From JAGMES01 sp023128035 (GTDB taxonomy: Bacteria > Bacillota > Halanaerobiia > DY22613), in NCBI GenBank assembly GCA_030627905.1, contig DAOVRZ010000043.1, positions 1 to 41,209 on the forward strand: 41,209 nucleotides of DNA, given 5' to 3'. Made by a program: the position numbers and the translations under genes. Shown here piece by piece: positions 1 through 7,574 of the stretch (its first letter is position 1; the number at the start of each line of letters is the position of its first letter). The notes under the pieces were generated by a model. The model ran no database searches, was not told where the DNA came from, and worked only from the letters and a program-made list of their open reading frames with translations.

Positions 1-151
1 AGATACTTCCATTGCTTTCGTTTTCAGATGCATATAAAATCAGGGTTGATCTTGTTTTTAAATTTAATTTAACATGTGTACCTTTTGATAATTTTTCCAA
101 AATTACCCTTTGTTTTTTTGTCGTTTCAATTTTTGTAGGTTGTAATAGCAT
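1..151 (-). CDS. IS630-like transposase, N-terminal part (runs off the window)
   Basis: An ATG at 149-151 (minus) follows an AAGGAG ribosome site at 162-167 with 10 nt spacing and opens a frame that continues off the left edge, giving 50 residues. The pattern KKQRVILEKLSKGTH then LKTRSTLILYASENESNGSI resembles the start of the helix-turn-helix domain of IS630/Tc1-type transposases, where a short helix is followed by R-x-x-x-I-L-x-A-x-x-x-x-S-N. Only the DNA-binding N-terminus is visible, so the DDE catalytic core cannot be checked. It starts about 30 bp beyond the stop of the truncated radical SAM gene and on the same strand, which suggests that insertion of the element cut that gene short. 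The family call rests on pattern recognition only. Confidence 0.5.
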   Translation of the reverse strand, partial: MLLQPTKIETTKKQRVILEKLSKGTHVKLNLKTRSTLILYASENESNGSI

Positions 152-182
152 AATAAAATAACTCCTTAAAGTTTTTATTTTA

Positions 183-1100
183 TTATACATTATTTTGTTT
201 GTTTTGTGAAGTAGTATCTTTAATAATTAAGCTATGTTGCACTAGTCTAATCTTCTTCTGATTTAGATTGTTCTCTTTTAGTATTAGTAATAAATTTTCA
301 AGATTACTAATATTGCTCTGATCAACATTAATTCTCAAATTGATATTCTGGAAGTAATCTATTGATTTTTTGATGTTATCAATAATGGTATCAAAAGTAC
401 CGTCACCAGACTTTAATGGGCGGTTTCTATTATGAACCTCAGGTGGCCCATCAATAGTTATCATTAAACCTATTACTCCAGAACGTTTTAATTTAGCAGA
501 TATTTCTGGTGTTAAGAGAAACCCATTGGTAGTGATAAAAGCTTGATACTCACAACTGTTATCTTCACATAATTCTTTTATCTCCATACTCATCTCAACT
601 ATTGAATCAATCTCCAACAAAGGTTCTACACCAAACCAATCTATAATCAATTGTTCAGTAGTGTAAGCAGCTTTTCTCAAATACTCAATAATTGCTTCTT
701 TTACCTCATCTGGCATTTTACCTTTTGAATTATAACCAAAATTTTTAGATAACTGATTTTGATAGCAATAAATACAATTGAAATTACATTCTAAAGTAGG
801 AAAGATAGTTAAATGCAAACAACTTTGATTATATTTATTTTTTAAATATTTTGTTCTGAGGATTTTTACTTCATCTATATAATCCTCAATAAGAAACCGT
901 CCTTTAATTAAAGCCTCTTCTAATTCTTTTGTATTGCTATCTGTAGAAGATTCATTATTTTTCTCTAAAATATTCTTAACCAAAAGATACTCTCCAGGAG
1001 AGAGAATAGCCAAACCCTCAGAAATCAAATTATAAACTAACCAGTTCTTATCTTCTGTTTGCATGAAGATATTATATCTAGATGTTTTAATAATAATCAC
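183..1100 (-). pseudogene. radical SAM peptide-maturase-like protein, C-terminally truncated
   Basis: The 305-residue product has a short N-terminal domain (about 1-95) typical of SPASM-type radical SAM proteins that modify peptides. A radical SAM core follows with the cluster motif CNFNCIYC near residue 105, TTNGFLL near 190 and a TIDGPPEVHNRNRP segment near 217. Family members are usually 400-450 residues and end in a Cys-rich SPASM/twitch domain holding auxiliary Fe-S clusters. Here the frame ends after residue 305 in low-complexity sequence (KDTTSQNKQNNV) with no such domain. An IS630-like transposase begins right after it. The listed start is a GTG with a poor ribosome site; a later ATG at residue 13 is possible. 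No precursor peptide ORF was found upstream. It is probably inactive for peptide maturation, although the core could still bind SAM. Confidence 0.7.
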
Positions 1101-1767
1101 TCCGCGGTATTATATTTATTCCTAGTTTTATTAATAAAATTACAAATTATGCTTTTTATACTTTAATGTTTTAATTATTATTCATTAAATAAGATCCTTT
1201 ATCTATACTATCTTACTTCTAAAATTTTATCACAATTATAATTTTATGTCAATAAAGCTATTATATAAATTTTATATAGTCTCCACCGCTCAAGCCTGTG
1301 GAGATTCGTCGTAAATGGGTTTCTCTGGAAAAACAAAAGAGGTATTTTATGAATCAACCATTTGAGAATTAATGTTTCCAAATCTACAAGTTATGCTGCC
1401 TTATTACTATGGAAAACCATCCAGAAAGCCCATGACTGTTAAAAAAGATTTAAAATATTAACCCCAAACTCAGATCATTCATTACTTTAATTGCTATAAT
1501 TTTACTACACCACCCGAAACCCTGGAACCAAAAGGTTTTAAAAAGCTAGTTTTGTGCTTGAATGTCGTAGAACAAAGATTGGATATGCGGAGTTCTCGGA
1601 ACGATAGTGGAGAGAATTCAGTATATCCATTGTTCTGCGAAGTACTTTTGCCAAACCTTCAAGCTTGATCCTCGGTTCTTCACCAATAGACCTAACAATT
1701 CTTGTTAGTAGTTCAAAACATCCTTAGTTAATAACCTCTTTCAGTAGCAATAATTTATCTCTATCAT
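1101..1767. other. gene-poor stretch, possible remnants
   Basis: No credible full gene is seen. The first 170 bp are very AT-rich and would hold the promoter of the radical SAM gene. A small hairpin CTCCAC...GTGGAG lies at about 1281-1303. Short open stretches without a recognised family follow on the plus strand, for example one ending FMNQPFEN near 1365 and one reading MLPYYYGKPSRKPMTVKKDL near 1392-1450. These look like fragments of broken genes. The large palindrome at 1570-1635 is listed separately. Confidence 0.4.
1570..1635. repeat. long imperfect palindrome
   Basis: The left arm GAACAAAGATTGGATATGCG continues GAGTTCTC; the right arm GAGAGAATTC continues AGTATATCCATTGTTC. They fold into an imperfect hairpin of about 25 pairs around a 12-nt centre (GGAACGATAGTG). 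Outer CTTGAA (near 1557) and TTCAAG (near 1657) could extend it. There is no T-run, so it is not an ordinary terminator. It may be the end of a palindrome-dependent mobile element or a structured RNA; the function is unknown. Confidence 0.5.
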
Positions 1768-2255
1768 TCAAAAGTTCTCTTCTAATCTCTCCTCTTCTTT
1801 CACTCGGGCTTGATTGATTTTGTTAATGTTACTGATAGGGTATCCACTGCTTAAAAGTTCATTTTTCCAATTATGACCGTATTCCTTCATATATTTTTTG
1901 ACATCCCTAGCGAAAATTTTTGTTGCTGTTTGTCTTCGATAAATCGCTTCTTCAAAAAGAACTACATTACCTTCAAAACGATTTGCAAAATATGTTAATC
2001 CATCTCTAAAAAATTTTCCTGTGGTTATTGCTCTTGAGCTTTTTGTGCCACCGGGAAAATGAAAACATTACTAAATCGCAGATCAAACGACCTTACTATG
2101 ACAAAATCAGAAATGGTCGAAAAACCTGTATATAAAGTATTATCTCCCATCCGATAGGTAATAACAGAAAGAAAATAATTTTTACCTTCGTATGTTATAT
2201 ATACAATTCCATCTCTTGCAATATCATTTGGAACATCTTTAGTATCCCTCTTCAT
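1768..2255 (-). pseudogene. unknown protein gene, apparently frameshifted
   Basis: The first part (2255 to 2025, 76 codons) begins with ATG inside the end of the upstream GDSL remnant and reads ...GIVYITYEGKNYFLSVITYRM..., ending at TAA 2025-2027. In the -1 frame the sequence stays open from about 2073 to the stop at 1768-1770 and reads AITTGKFFRDGLTYFANRFEGN... and ...ARVKEEERLEENF. That second stretch has no start codon of its own. The two frames join naturally if one A is restored in the A5 run of CACAAAAAGCTC near 2040. The simplest reading is one gene of about 160 codons broken by a homopolymer indel, either a real mutation or a sequencing error. I do not recognise the family. Confidence 0.45.
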
Positions 2256-2548
2256 TAATCATATAAATAATATCAGAGTAAACTTCTCTAACAATATCTT
2301 CCTCTTCTCTATTTTCTAATATTTTTGCAGCTATATCATTTGTGCCTGCAAGCAAAATTAAATTCTCTAGACTTAACTGAAGTACATCAGCTTTTAAACG
2401 ATACTTCATATGTGCAGCGATATCACCAGAAATACCACGATTAATCGTTAATTCATTTTTAGAAGAAAAATATATATTTTCCTCCATTAGCTCAGTGAGT
2501 GAATCGCCAAATTCCTCATTAATGCAGGAAAAATTTTGTTAACACAGA
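2239..2548 (-). pseudogene. GDSL/SGNH-type esterase remnant
   Basis: An ATG gives 82 residues from 2487, but the frame is open further upstream to 2548. That extension contains EEFGDSLTEL, the GDSL nucleophile block (GDS codons at 2510-2518). It is followed by INRGISGD (block II) and LILLAGTNDIA (block III GTND). These three blocks in order identify the SGNH hydrolase superfamily. There is no start codon before the GDS block, and the C-terminal block with the catalytic Asp and His is missing because the frame stops at 2239. It is therefore truncated at both ends and cannot be an active esterase. Confidence 0.6.
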
Positions 2549-2611
2549 ATAACTTAATAATCTTTTAACTTTTGCAAATTGTAAGTAAAATAATTCATAA
2601 GGAGAGAAGAT

Positions 2612-3286
2612 ATGATCAAATTCGAGAAACAATGGTTAGAAAAATTCAGCAAAATGGTCACTGATGTAGCCGGGCCAGCCCTCACCAATCAGATCACCAA
2701 AGACTCTGATCAACTACTAAAAGATTATTCCACTCAAAAATCCATTACCTGGACACAGCAAGCATTAGATACACTCAAAAAAGAAGTTGATCTAAAAAGT
2801 TTGAAAGATATCATGACTGGCTGTGCATGTCACTATCCACATGAAAAACTTGAAGATTTAAAAAAACTATATCTTGAAACTAAAGATACTGACCTGATAC
2901 ATAGCAAACTCCAAGAACAATTTATTAAGGAAATAAAAAGCTATAAGCAATTAAGTGATGAGCAACTTCAATTTATCATTAATAGAGGTTGGGGATTAGC
3001 GGGGAATAAAGAAGGCAATATCATATATGCAACAAAAATACCTTCAAAATTTCATGAATACTTCCAGGCTACAAACCCTCTCGAAAAAGCCTCTTGTTAT
3101 TGCCATTGTAGCAGAATTAGAGAGGGAATACTTAATCAAGAAAAAATCCCTGTTGAATACTGCTATTGTGGTGCAGGGTTTTATCAAGATATGTGGCAAA
3201 CAATCTTAATGAAAAAAGTAGATGTGGAAATCGTTCAATCAATTTTGAAAGGTGATGAAGTCTGTCAGATCAAAATCAGTATTTAG
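2612..3286 (+). CDS. Cys-rich DUF6144-like protein
   Basis: A good ribosome site (AAGGAGAG) precedes ATG 2612. The product has 224 residues and no signal peptide or membrane segment, so it is cytoplasmic. Its N-terminal half is helical and charged and holds a GCACHYP motif near residue 70. The C-terminal half has GWGLAG near 125 and two Cys/His groups, CYCHCSRIREGI and EYCYCGAGFYQ. It ends with a strand (GDEVCQIKISI) of the kind found in V4R-like and thiazoline-hydrolase-like small-molecule domains. The pattern matches what I recall of DUF6144; the Cys pairs suggest metal or Fe-S binding. No substrate is known. It stands alone, convergent with etfA, and the two share the hairpin at 3337-3375. 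Confidence 0.5.
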   Translation: MIKFEKQWLEKFSKMVTDVAGPALTNQITKDSDQLLKDYSTQKSITWTQQALDTLKKEVDLKSLKDIMTGCACHYPHEKLEDLKKLYLETKDTDLIHSKLQEQFIKEIKSYKQLSDEQLQFIINRGWGLAGNKEGNIIYATKIPSKFHEYFQATNPLEKASCYCHCSRIREGILNQEKIPVEYCYCGAGFYQDMWQTILMKKVDVEIVQSILKGDEVCQIKISI

Positions 3287-3336
3287 CCAACGTTATAACT
3301 AACTTTTCAAACATGATGATTCCAAAGTAAAAAAAT

Positions 3337-3375
3337 AACCTGATTTCTATCTATTATAGTTATAGAAATCAGGTT
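3337..3375. terminator. bidirectional terminator hairpin
   Basis: Perfect 14-bp inverted repeat AACCTGATTTCTAT (3337-3350) and ATAGAAATCAGGTT (3362-3375) with an 11-nt loop, between the convergent stops at 3286 and 3383. An A-run lies on the left, which gives U residues for the minus transcript. Confidence 0.8.
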
Positions 3376-3382
3376 AATCAAC

Positions 3383-4570
3383 TTAATTAAGCTCATTGAT
3401 AGCTTCAATCAGCTCAGGTAATACTTTATAGACATCTCCTACGATAGCGTAATCAGCTACATCAAAAATTGCTGCATTTTCATCCTTATTAATCGCTACA
3501 ATAGTCTTTGATTTGGCCATACCAGCCAAATGTTGAATAGCTCCAGAAATACCACAAGCAATATAAAGATCTGGTTGAACGTTCTTACCAGTTTGACCAA
3601 CTTGGTGCGCCTGATCTATCCATCCAGTATCAACGCAAGCTCTTGATGAACCAACTTCGCCTCCAAGAACTTCTGCTAATTCCTCAATCAATTTGAACCC
3701 TTCAGCCTCACCTAAACCACGACCTCCAGATACAATGATTTTAGCTTCTTCTAAGTTGATAGTCTGCTTATTTGCTTTTACTATCTCTCTAATTTTAGTT
3801 TTAATATTTGCATTAGAAAAATCTACACCAAAGTCAATTACCTTACCCTGACGATTTGCATCCTCTTCAGCTCTCTTCATAACACCAGGACGAACAGTAG
3901 CCATCTGTGGGCGATGATTAGGACAAATAATTGTAGCCATTAAATTACCACCAAATGCAGGTCTTGTCTGTAAGAGTAATCTTTTTTCTTCATCTATACA
4001 CAATTCTGTACAATCAGCAGTTAATCCAGTTTTTAATTTAGCAGATAATCTAGGACCTAAATCGCGACCATTGTTAGTTGCACCTATTAAGATAATTTCT
4101 GGTTTTTCAGAATCAGCTAATTTTTGCAGAGCAATAGCATAAGGCTCTGTATTATAATCTTTTAACTCTTTATCTTCAATAACAAATACTTGATCCGCAC
4201 CAGATGCAATTAATTGATCAGCAAGACTTTTTACATTGTCGCCCAGAAGAACAGCAGACAATTTCTCACCTAATTTATCAGCTAATTTACGACCTTCGCT
4301 TACAAGCTCAAAAGCTACTTTTAATAATTTACCTTCTCTTTGTTCTGCAAAAACCCATACACCTTTATAATCAGCTAGGTCTTCTTTATTACTCTCTTTT
4401 TTTTCTATACTGATAGCTTCCACCGGGCAAACACGAACACAAGCTCCACATAGAGTACAACCGTCAACAACTGTTACTTTGTTGTCTTCCATTTTCAACG
4501 CACCAAAGGGGCATTTTTCAATACATATACCACAGTTAATACATTTATCATAATTTATAGTTAAAGCCAT
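3383..4570 (-). CDS. etfA: electron transfer flavoprotein alpha subunit with N-terminal 2[4Fe-4S] ferredoxin domain
   Basis: This 395-residue subunit forms a heterodimer with EtfB and binds FAD. Residues 1-58 are a bacterial ferredoxin domain with two clusters: CINCGICIEKCPFGA and CTLCGACVRVCPVEA. The ETF alpha domain follows (about 65-250, with GATNNGRDLGPRLSAKL). The C-terminal FAD domain has SGGRGLGEAEGF, VGSSRACVDTGW, QVGQTG and CGISGAIQHLAGM. Plain EtfA is about 320-340 residues, so the extra length is the ferredoxin domain. Such fused EtfAs (for example CarE of the Acetobacterium caffeyl-CoA reductase) belong to ETF complexes that can bifurcate electrons to ferredoxin. It is the last gene of acd-etfB-etfA, with ribosome site AGGAGGG before the ATG. 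Confidence 0.95.
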   Translation of the reverse strand: MALTINYDKCINCGICIEKCPFGALKMEDNKVTVVDGCTLCGACVRVCPVEAISIEKKESNKEDLADYKGVWVFAEQREGKLLKVAFELVSEGRKLADKLGEKLSAVLLGDNVKSLADQLIASGADQVFVIEDKELKDYNTEPYAIALQKLADSEKPEIILIGATNNGRDLGPRLSAKLKTGLTADCTELCIDEEKRLLLQTRPAFGGNLMATIICPNHRPQMATVRPGVMKRAEEDANRQGKVIDFGVDFSNANIKTKIREIVKANKQTINLEEAKIIVSGGRGLGEAEGFKLIEELAEVLGGEVGSSRACVDTGWIDQAHQVGQTGKNVQPDLYIACGISGAIQHLAGMAKSKTIVAINKDENAAIFDVADYAIVGDVYKVLPELIEAINELN

Positions 4571-4583
4571 CTTAAATCCCTCC

Positions 4584-5360
4584 TTATACTAAATGTTTCT
4601 CTTGCAACCGCTGGAGCAAAGTATTTACTGCGTCAGTTCCTTTAAGAATTTCGCCACTTCTTTCCTGACTAGGAGTAAATGTTTTTACTACTTGAGTTGG
4701 CGAACCATCCAAACCAAGCTTATCTTTTTCTACAGATAAATCTTTTACAGACCAAACTGTGATCTCTTTTTCGTAAGCGTCAATGATTCCTCCCATTGAT
4801 GCATAACGTGGCTCATTAAACTTAGTCAGTACTGTCAATAAGGCAGGTAAGGAGGTTTCAATTACTGCATGTCCATCTTCTAAAGCCCGTTCAACAATAA
4901 CTTTATCGTTTTCTAATTTCAAATCTGTTACATAAGTTATCTGTGGGATATCTAACTGTTCAGCAATTTCTGGGCCAACTTGAGCAGTGTCACCATCTAT
5001 AGCTTGACGTCCACAGAAGATCAAATCATATTTACCTACTTTTTCAATAGTCTTTACTAATGTATAGGATGTAGCTAAAGTATCAGCACCCGCAAAAGCC
5101 CAATCACTAACTAATATAGCTTCATCTGCTCCCATTGCCAGAGCTTCACGTAAAGCTACTTTTGCTTGTGGAGGTCCCATTGTGATAACTGTTACTTTTC
5201 CACCAAATTGATCTTTTATTTGTAATGCACCTTCAAGTGCATGTTTATCCTCTGGATTTATAATAGATGGAACCCCATCTCTAATTAAAGTCCCTTTTTT
5301 GGGATCGATCTTTACTTCATTAGTATCTGGTACCTGTTTGATACAAACAATCATATCCAT
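4584..5360 (-). CDS. etfB: electron transfer flavoprotein beta subunit
   Basis: EtfB binds the second nucleotide (FAD, or AMP in non-bifurcating forms) and partners EtfA. The sequence shows the family start MDMIVCIKQVPDTNEVKIDP, GVPSIINPEDKHALEGAL, the GADEAILVSD loop and the signature region CGRQAIDGDTAQVGPEIAEQL. An in-frame TTG nine bases upstream is possible, but GGAGG sits at the right distance from ATG 5360, giving 258 residues. It lies 13 bp upstream of etfA and 20 bp downstream of acd, clearly one operon. Whether this ETF bifurcates cannot be settled from motifs alone. Confidence 0.94.
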   Translation of the reverse strand: MDMIVCIKQVPDTNEVKIDPKKGTLIRDGVPSIINPEDKHALEGALQIKDQFGGKVTVITMGPPQAKVALREALAMGADEAILVSDWAFAGADTLATSYTLVKTIEKVGKYDLIFCGRQAIDGDTAQVGPEIAEQLDIPQITYVTDLKLENDKVIVERALEDGHAVIETSLPALLTVLTKFNEPRYASMGGIIDAYEKEITVWSVKDLSVEKDKLGLDGSPTQVVKTFTPSQERSGEILKGTDAVNTLLQRLQEKHLV

Positions 5361-5389
5361 TATAATCAAACCTCCTTTAAAAGTAAGTG

Positions 5390-6529
5390 TTATCTTAGAA
5401 TATTACCTGCTATAACCATTTTTTGTGCTTCGGTTGTACCTTCATAGATTTCAGTAATCTTAGCATCCCTCATCAGTCTTTCAACTGGATACTCTTTTGT
5501 ATAACCATAGCCACCGTGTAATTGTATTGCTTTAGTTGTAACTTCCATTGCAATTTCAGATGCCATATATTTTGCCATGGCAGCCTCTTTAGAATATCTT
5601 AAACCTCTATCTTTAAAATCAGCAGCCTGATAAGTTAGAAGACGAGCAACTTCAACTTTAGTTGCCATTTCAGCCAGCATAAATTGTACTGCCTGGAACT
5701 TTGCCAAAGGCCGACCAAATTGTACTCTTTCCTTAACATACTGAATACTTTCATCTAAAGCTCGTTGAGCAATTCCAACAGCTTGTGCTGCAATTCCAAT
5801 TCTTCCACCATCTAAAGTTGTTAAAGCTATTTTAAAACCCATTCCCTCTTTACCAAGAATATTTTCTTTAGGGATTCGGCAATCTTTGAAAATTAACTCT
5901 CTGGTATCAGAAGCTCTGATACCCAATTTATCTTCTTTTTTACCTACTTCAAAACCTGGAGTTTTTCTTTCTACGATAAAAGCACTAATTCCACGAGTTT
6001 TTTTAGCTTTATCAGTCATTGCCAGGATAATAAAAGTATCAGCAACCCCTGCATTGGTAATAAAGATTTTTGAACCATTTAATACATATTCGTCTCCATC
6101 CAAAACAGCAGTTGTTTGCTGAGAACCAGCATCAGTACCAGCATTTGCTTCTGTTAGACCAAAAGCACCTAATTTATTATCTTTTAACATTGGCACTAGA
6201 TATTTTTGTTTTTGTTCCTCAGTACCCCATTTATAGATTGGGAAACATCCTAAAGATGTGTGAGCAGAACAGATAACTCCTGTTGTAGCACACGCTCTGG
6301 ATAATTCTTCTACAGCGATTGCATAACTTATATGGTCAGCACCTGCTCCACCATATTCTTTTGGAAAAGGAATTGACAACATACCTAAGTTAGCCATCAT
6401 TTCAACATTTTCTTTAGGAAATTCACATGTTTCATCAATTTCAGCAGCTATTGGAGCTACTCTATCTTCAGCAAATTCTCTAACAACTTTCCGGATCATC
6501 TCCTGCTGTGGAGTCAACGTAAATTTCAT
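5390..6529 (-). CDS. short-chain acyl-CoA dehydrogenase
   Basis: FAD enzyme of 379 residues that oxidises or reduces the alpha-beta bond of short acyl-CoAs, exchanging electrons with the ETF encoded downstream. Visible signatures are AFGLTEANAGTDAG (FAD/substrate contact), GSKIFITNAG, RVQFGRPLAKFQAVQF, QLHGGYGYTKEYPVERLMRDAK and the catalytic glutamate in EIYEGTTEAQ near residue 365. Length and motifs fit the butyryl-CoA dehydrogenase group; isobutyryl- or 2-methylbutyryl-CoA are also possible substrates. No crotonase, thiolase or hydroxybutyryl-CoA dehydrogenase is next to it, so the substrate is open. Start ATG 6529 has ribosome site AAGGAGGG. Confidence 0.93.
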   Translation of the reverse strand: MKFTLTPQQEMIRKVVREFAEDRVAPIAAEIDETCEFPKENVEMMANLGMLSIPFPKEYGGAGADHISYAIAVEELSRACATTGVICSAHTSLGCFPIYKWGTEEQKQKYLVPMLKDNKLGAFGLTEANAGTDAGSQQTTAVLDGDEYVLNGSKIFITNAGVADTFIILAMTDKAKKTRGISAFIVERKTPGFEVGKKEDKLGIRASDTRELIFKDCRIPKENILGKEGMGFKIALTTLDGGRIGIAAQAVGIAQRALDESIQYVKERVQFGRPLAKFQAVQFMLAEMATKVEVARLLTYQAADFKDRGLRYSKEAAMAKYMASEIAMEVTTKAIQLHGGYGYTKEYPVERLMRDAKITEIYEGTTEAQKMVIAGNILR

Positions 6530-6883
6530 TATTTATCCCTCCTTGAGTATTTGACGCATAAACCTCATTAATATGTGTGTTTTGTGAAAAAAATAACTTA
6601 ATTGCAGAAAAAAAACTACACCATTTTCAGGAAAATCTCAGATCTCTTACAGTACTAGTTTTAAAGTATTTTTTATAGAGTAGGTTTTTCTACAAAGTTA
6701 TATATGGTGTAGGTAAAATGTACATCCTATAGTTGAGGTATGTCTATTTTATATCTTTCTAATTTCTGATACAAAGAAGCTTGGTGTATCCTCCGATAAT
6801 TTAACCGAGCCTATCCGATTTCCATGATTAATATTTATAATTTGTATCATCTCAATTATAACATATTGATATTTTTTTCACAA
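6530..6883. other. intergenic region upstream of acd
   Basis: AT-rich and non-coding as far as I can see. It must hold the promoter of the acd-etfBA operon (minus strand). A separated inverted repeat CTACACCAT (near 6619) / ATGGTGTAG (near 6706) is present; its role is unknown. A TTGTGAA sequence near 6585 resembles half a Rex site, but the other half is missing. Confidence 0.3.
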
Positions 6884-7230
6884 TCAATTTGTGAGTTTCT
6901 CAGAAAAAAAGTGCCGAATATACTTTTCTACACGCTTAATGTACTCAAGAGCAAACTTTTTATCTTCTGGAATGTCAGATGCAACAAGATAGTTTCTAAC
7001 CAGTTCATTTCTGACCTAATTTCGTCCAAACAATGACATCCTCGAGGAGTTGTAATTCGCAATATAACTTTTTGTCTATCTTCAGTATCTACACGAAATA
7101 TACCGTTTGTTTCATTAGTTATAAGGCTTACTTGAGTTGGTTTAAAATCATAACTTTCAAGTGCTTTAAGCGCCATCTTTCGTAATCTTAATGCACGTCC
7201 ACGTTGAGTGAGTTCATAAAATTTTTTCAA
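6884..7230 (-). pseudogene. phosphotransferase (APH-like) N-terminal remnant
   Basis: The TTG-started ORF (100 codons, 7230 to 6928) opens with FYELTQRGRALRLRKMALKA, then VSLITNETNGIFRVDT and KVILRITTPRG. This resembles the N-lobe of the aminoglycoside phosphotransferase/homoserine kinase-like fold, with the nucleotide-binding lobe and the Lys-containing strand. Family members have about 330 residues and an HGD...DFD catalytic block, absent here. After EIRSEMNWLE the frame degenerates. Another frame, open from about 7015 to 6884 (NYLVASDIPEDKKFALEYI...), reads like real protein, so this looks like a frameshift or a junction of two broken genes. Confidence 0.55.
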
Positions 7231-7271
7231 TGATATCTCTTCCTTTCATGACTAAATCTATAGAATTGTGC

Positions 7272-7475
7272 TTAATTGATTATTTCGCTAATTGTAATTA
7301 TATTCCTGCCCATTATATAAAGAAGAGTTTCTTCATCGAAATGAAACCATGATTGTAATTTTTTAGGCAATGTTTGTTCAGAAACATTACCTGCAAGATG
7401 AAATCCCCAGTCTCCAAAAGACGGAATATAGACATGATAACTAAGAATTTCTATGCCAACGCTTTTTAATGTCAT
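7272..7475 (-). pseudogene. spermidine synthase-like C-terminal remnant
   Basis: The 67-codon ORF contains SYHVYIPSFGDWGFHLAGN. This resembles the motif near the C-terminus of polyamine aminopropyltransferases of the long, membrane-associated type (YH-x-x-x-PSFG-x-WGF). Nothing of the Rossmann domain or upstream membrane part remains, so this is a 3' fragment. It lies just upstream of the phosphotransferase remnant on the same strand; both are probably leftovers of one deleted locus. Confidence 0.5.
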
Positions 7476-7525
7476 TCCTATACTTCAAGTGTTCATCGTT
7501 TTTTATAGCATTACTGAAAAGTACT

Positions 7526-7557
7526 AAAAACCGGCAATTATATTATATAATTGCCGG
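7526..7557 (-). terminator. terminator of the phosphoesterase gene
   Basis: Perfect hairpin CCGGCAATTATA (7531-7542) / TATAATTGCCGG (7546-7557), followed on the minus strand by TTTTT (7530-7526), 18 bp after the phosphoesterase stop. Confidence 0.85.
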
Positions 7558-7574
7558 AATGATAATCTTTTCTA

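Noticed and set aside
1280..1305. CRISPR or tRNA-like element near the small hairpin
   Set aside because: A single short inverted repeat only; no repeat spacing and no cloverleaf.
2030..2060. Programmed -1 frameshift at the A5 run in the unknown gene
   Set aside because: In the zero frame the run does not form an X-XXY-YYZ heptamer, so a simple one-base loss is more likely.
6570..6600. Rex operator upstream of acd
   Set aside because: Only half of the TTGTGA...TCACAA palindrome is present.
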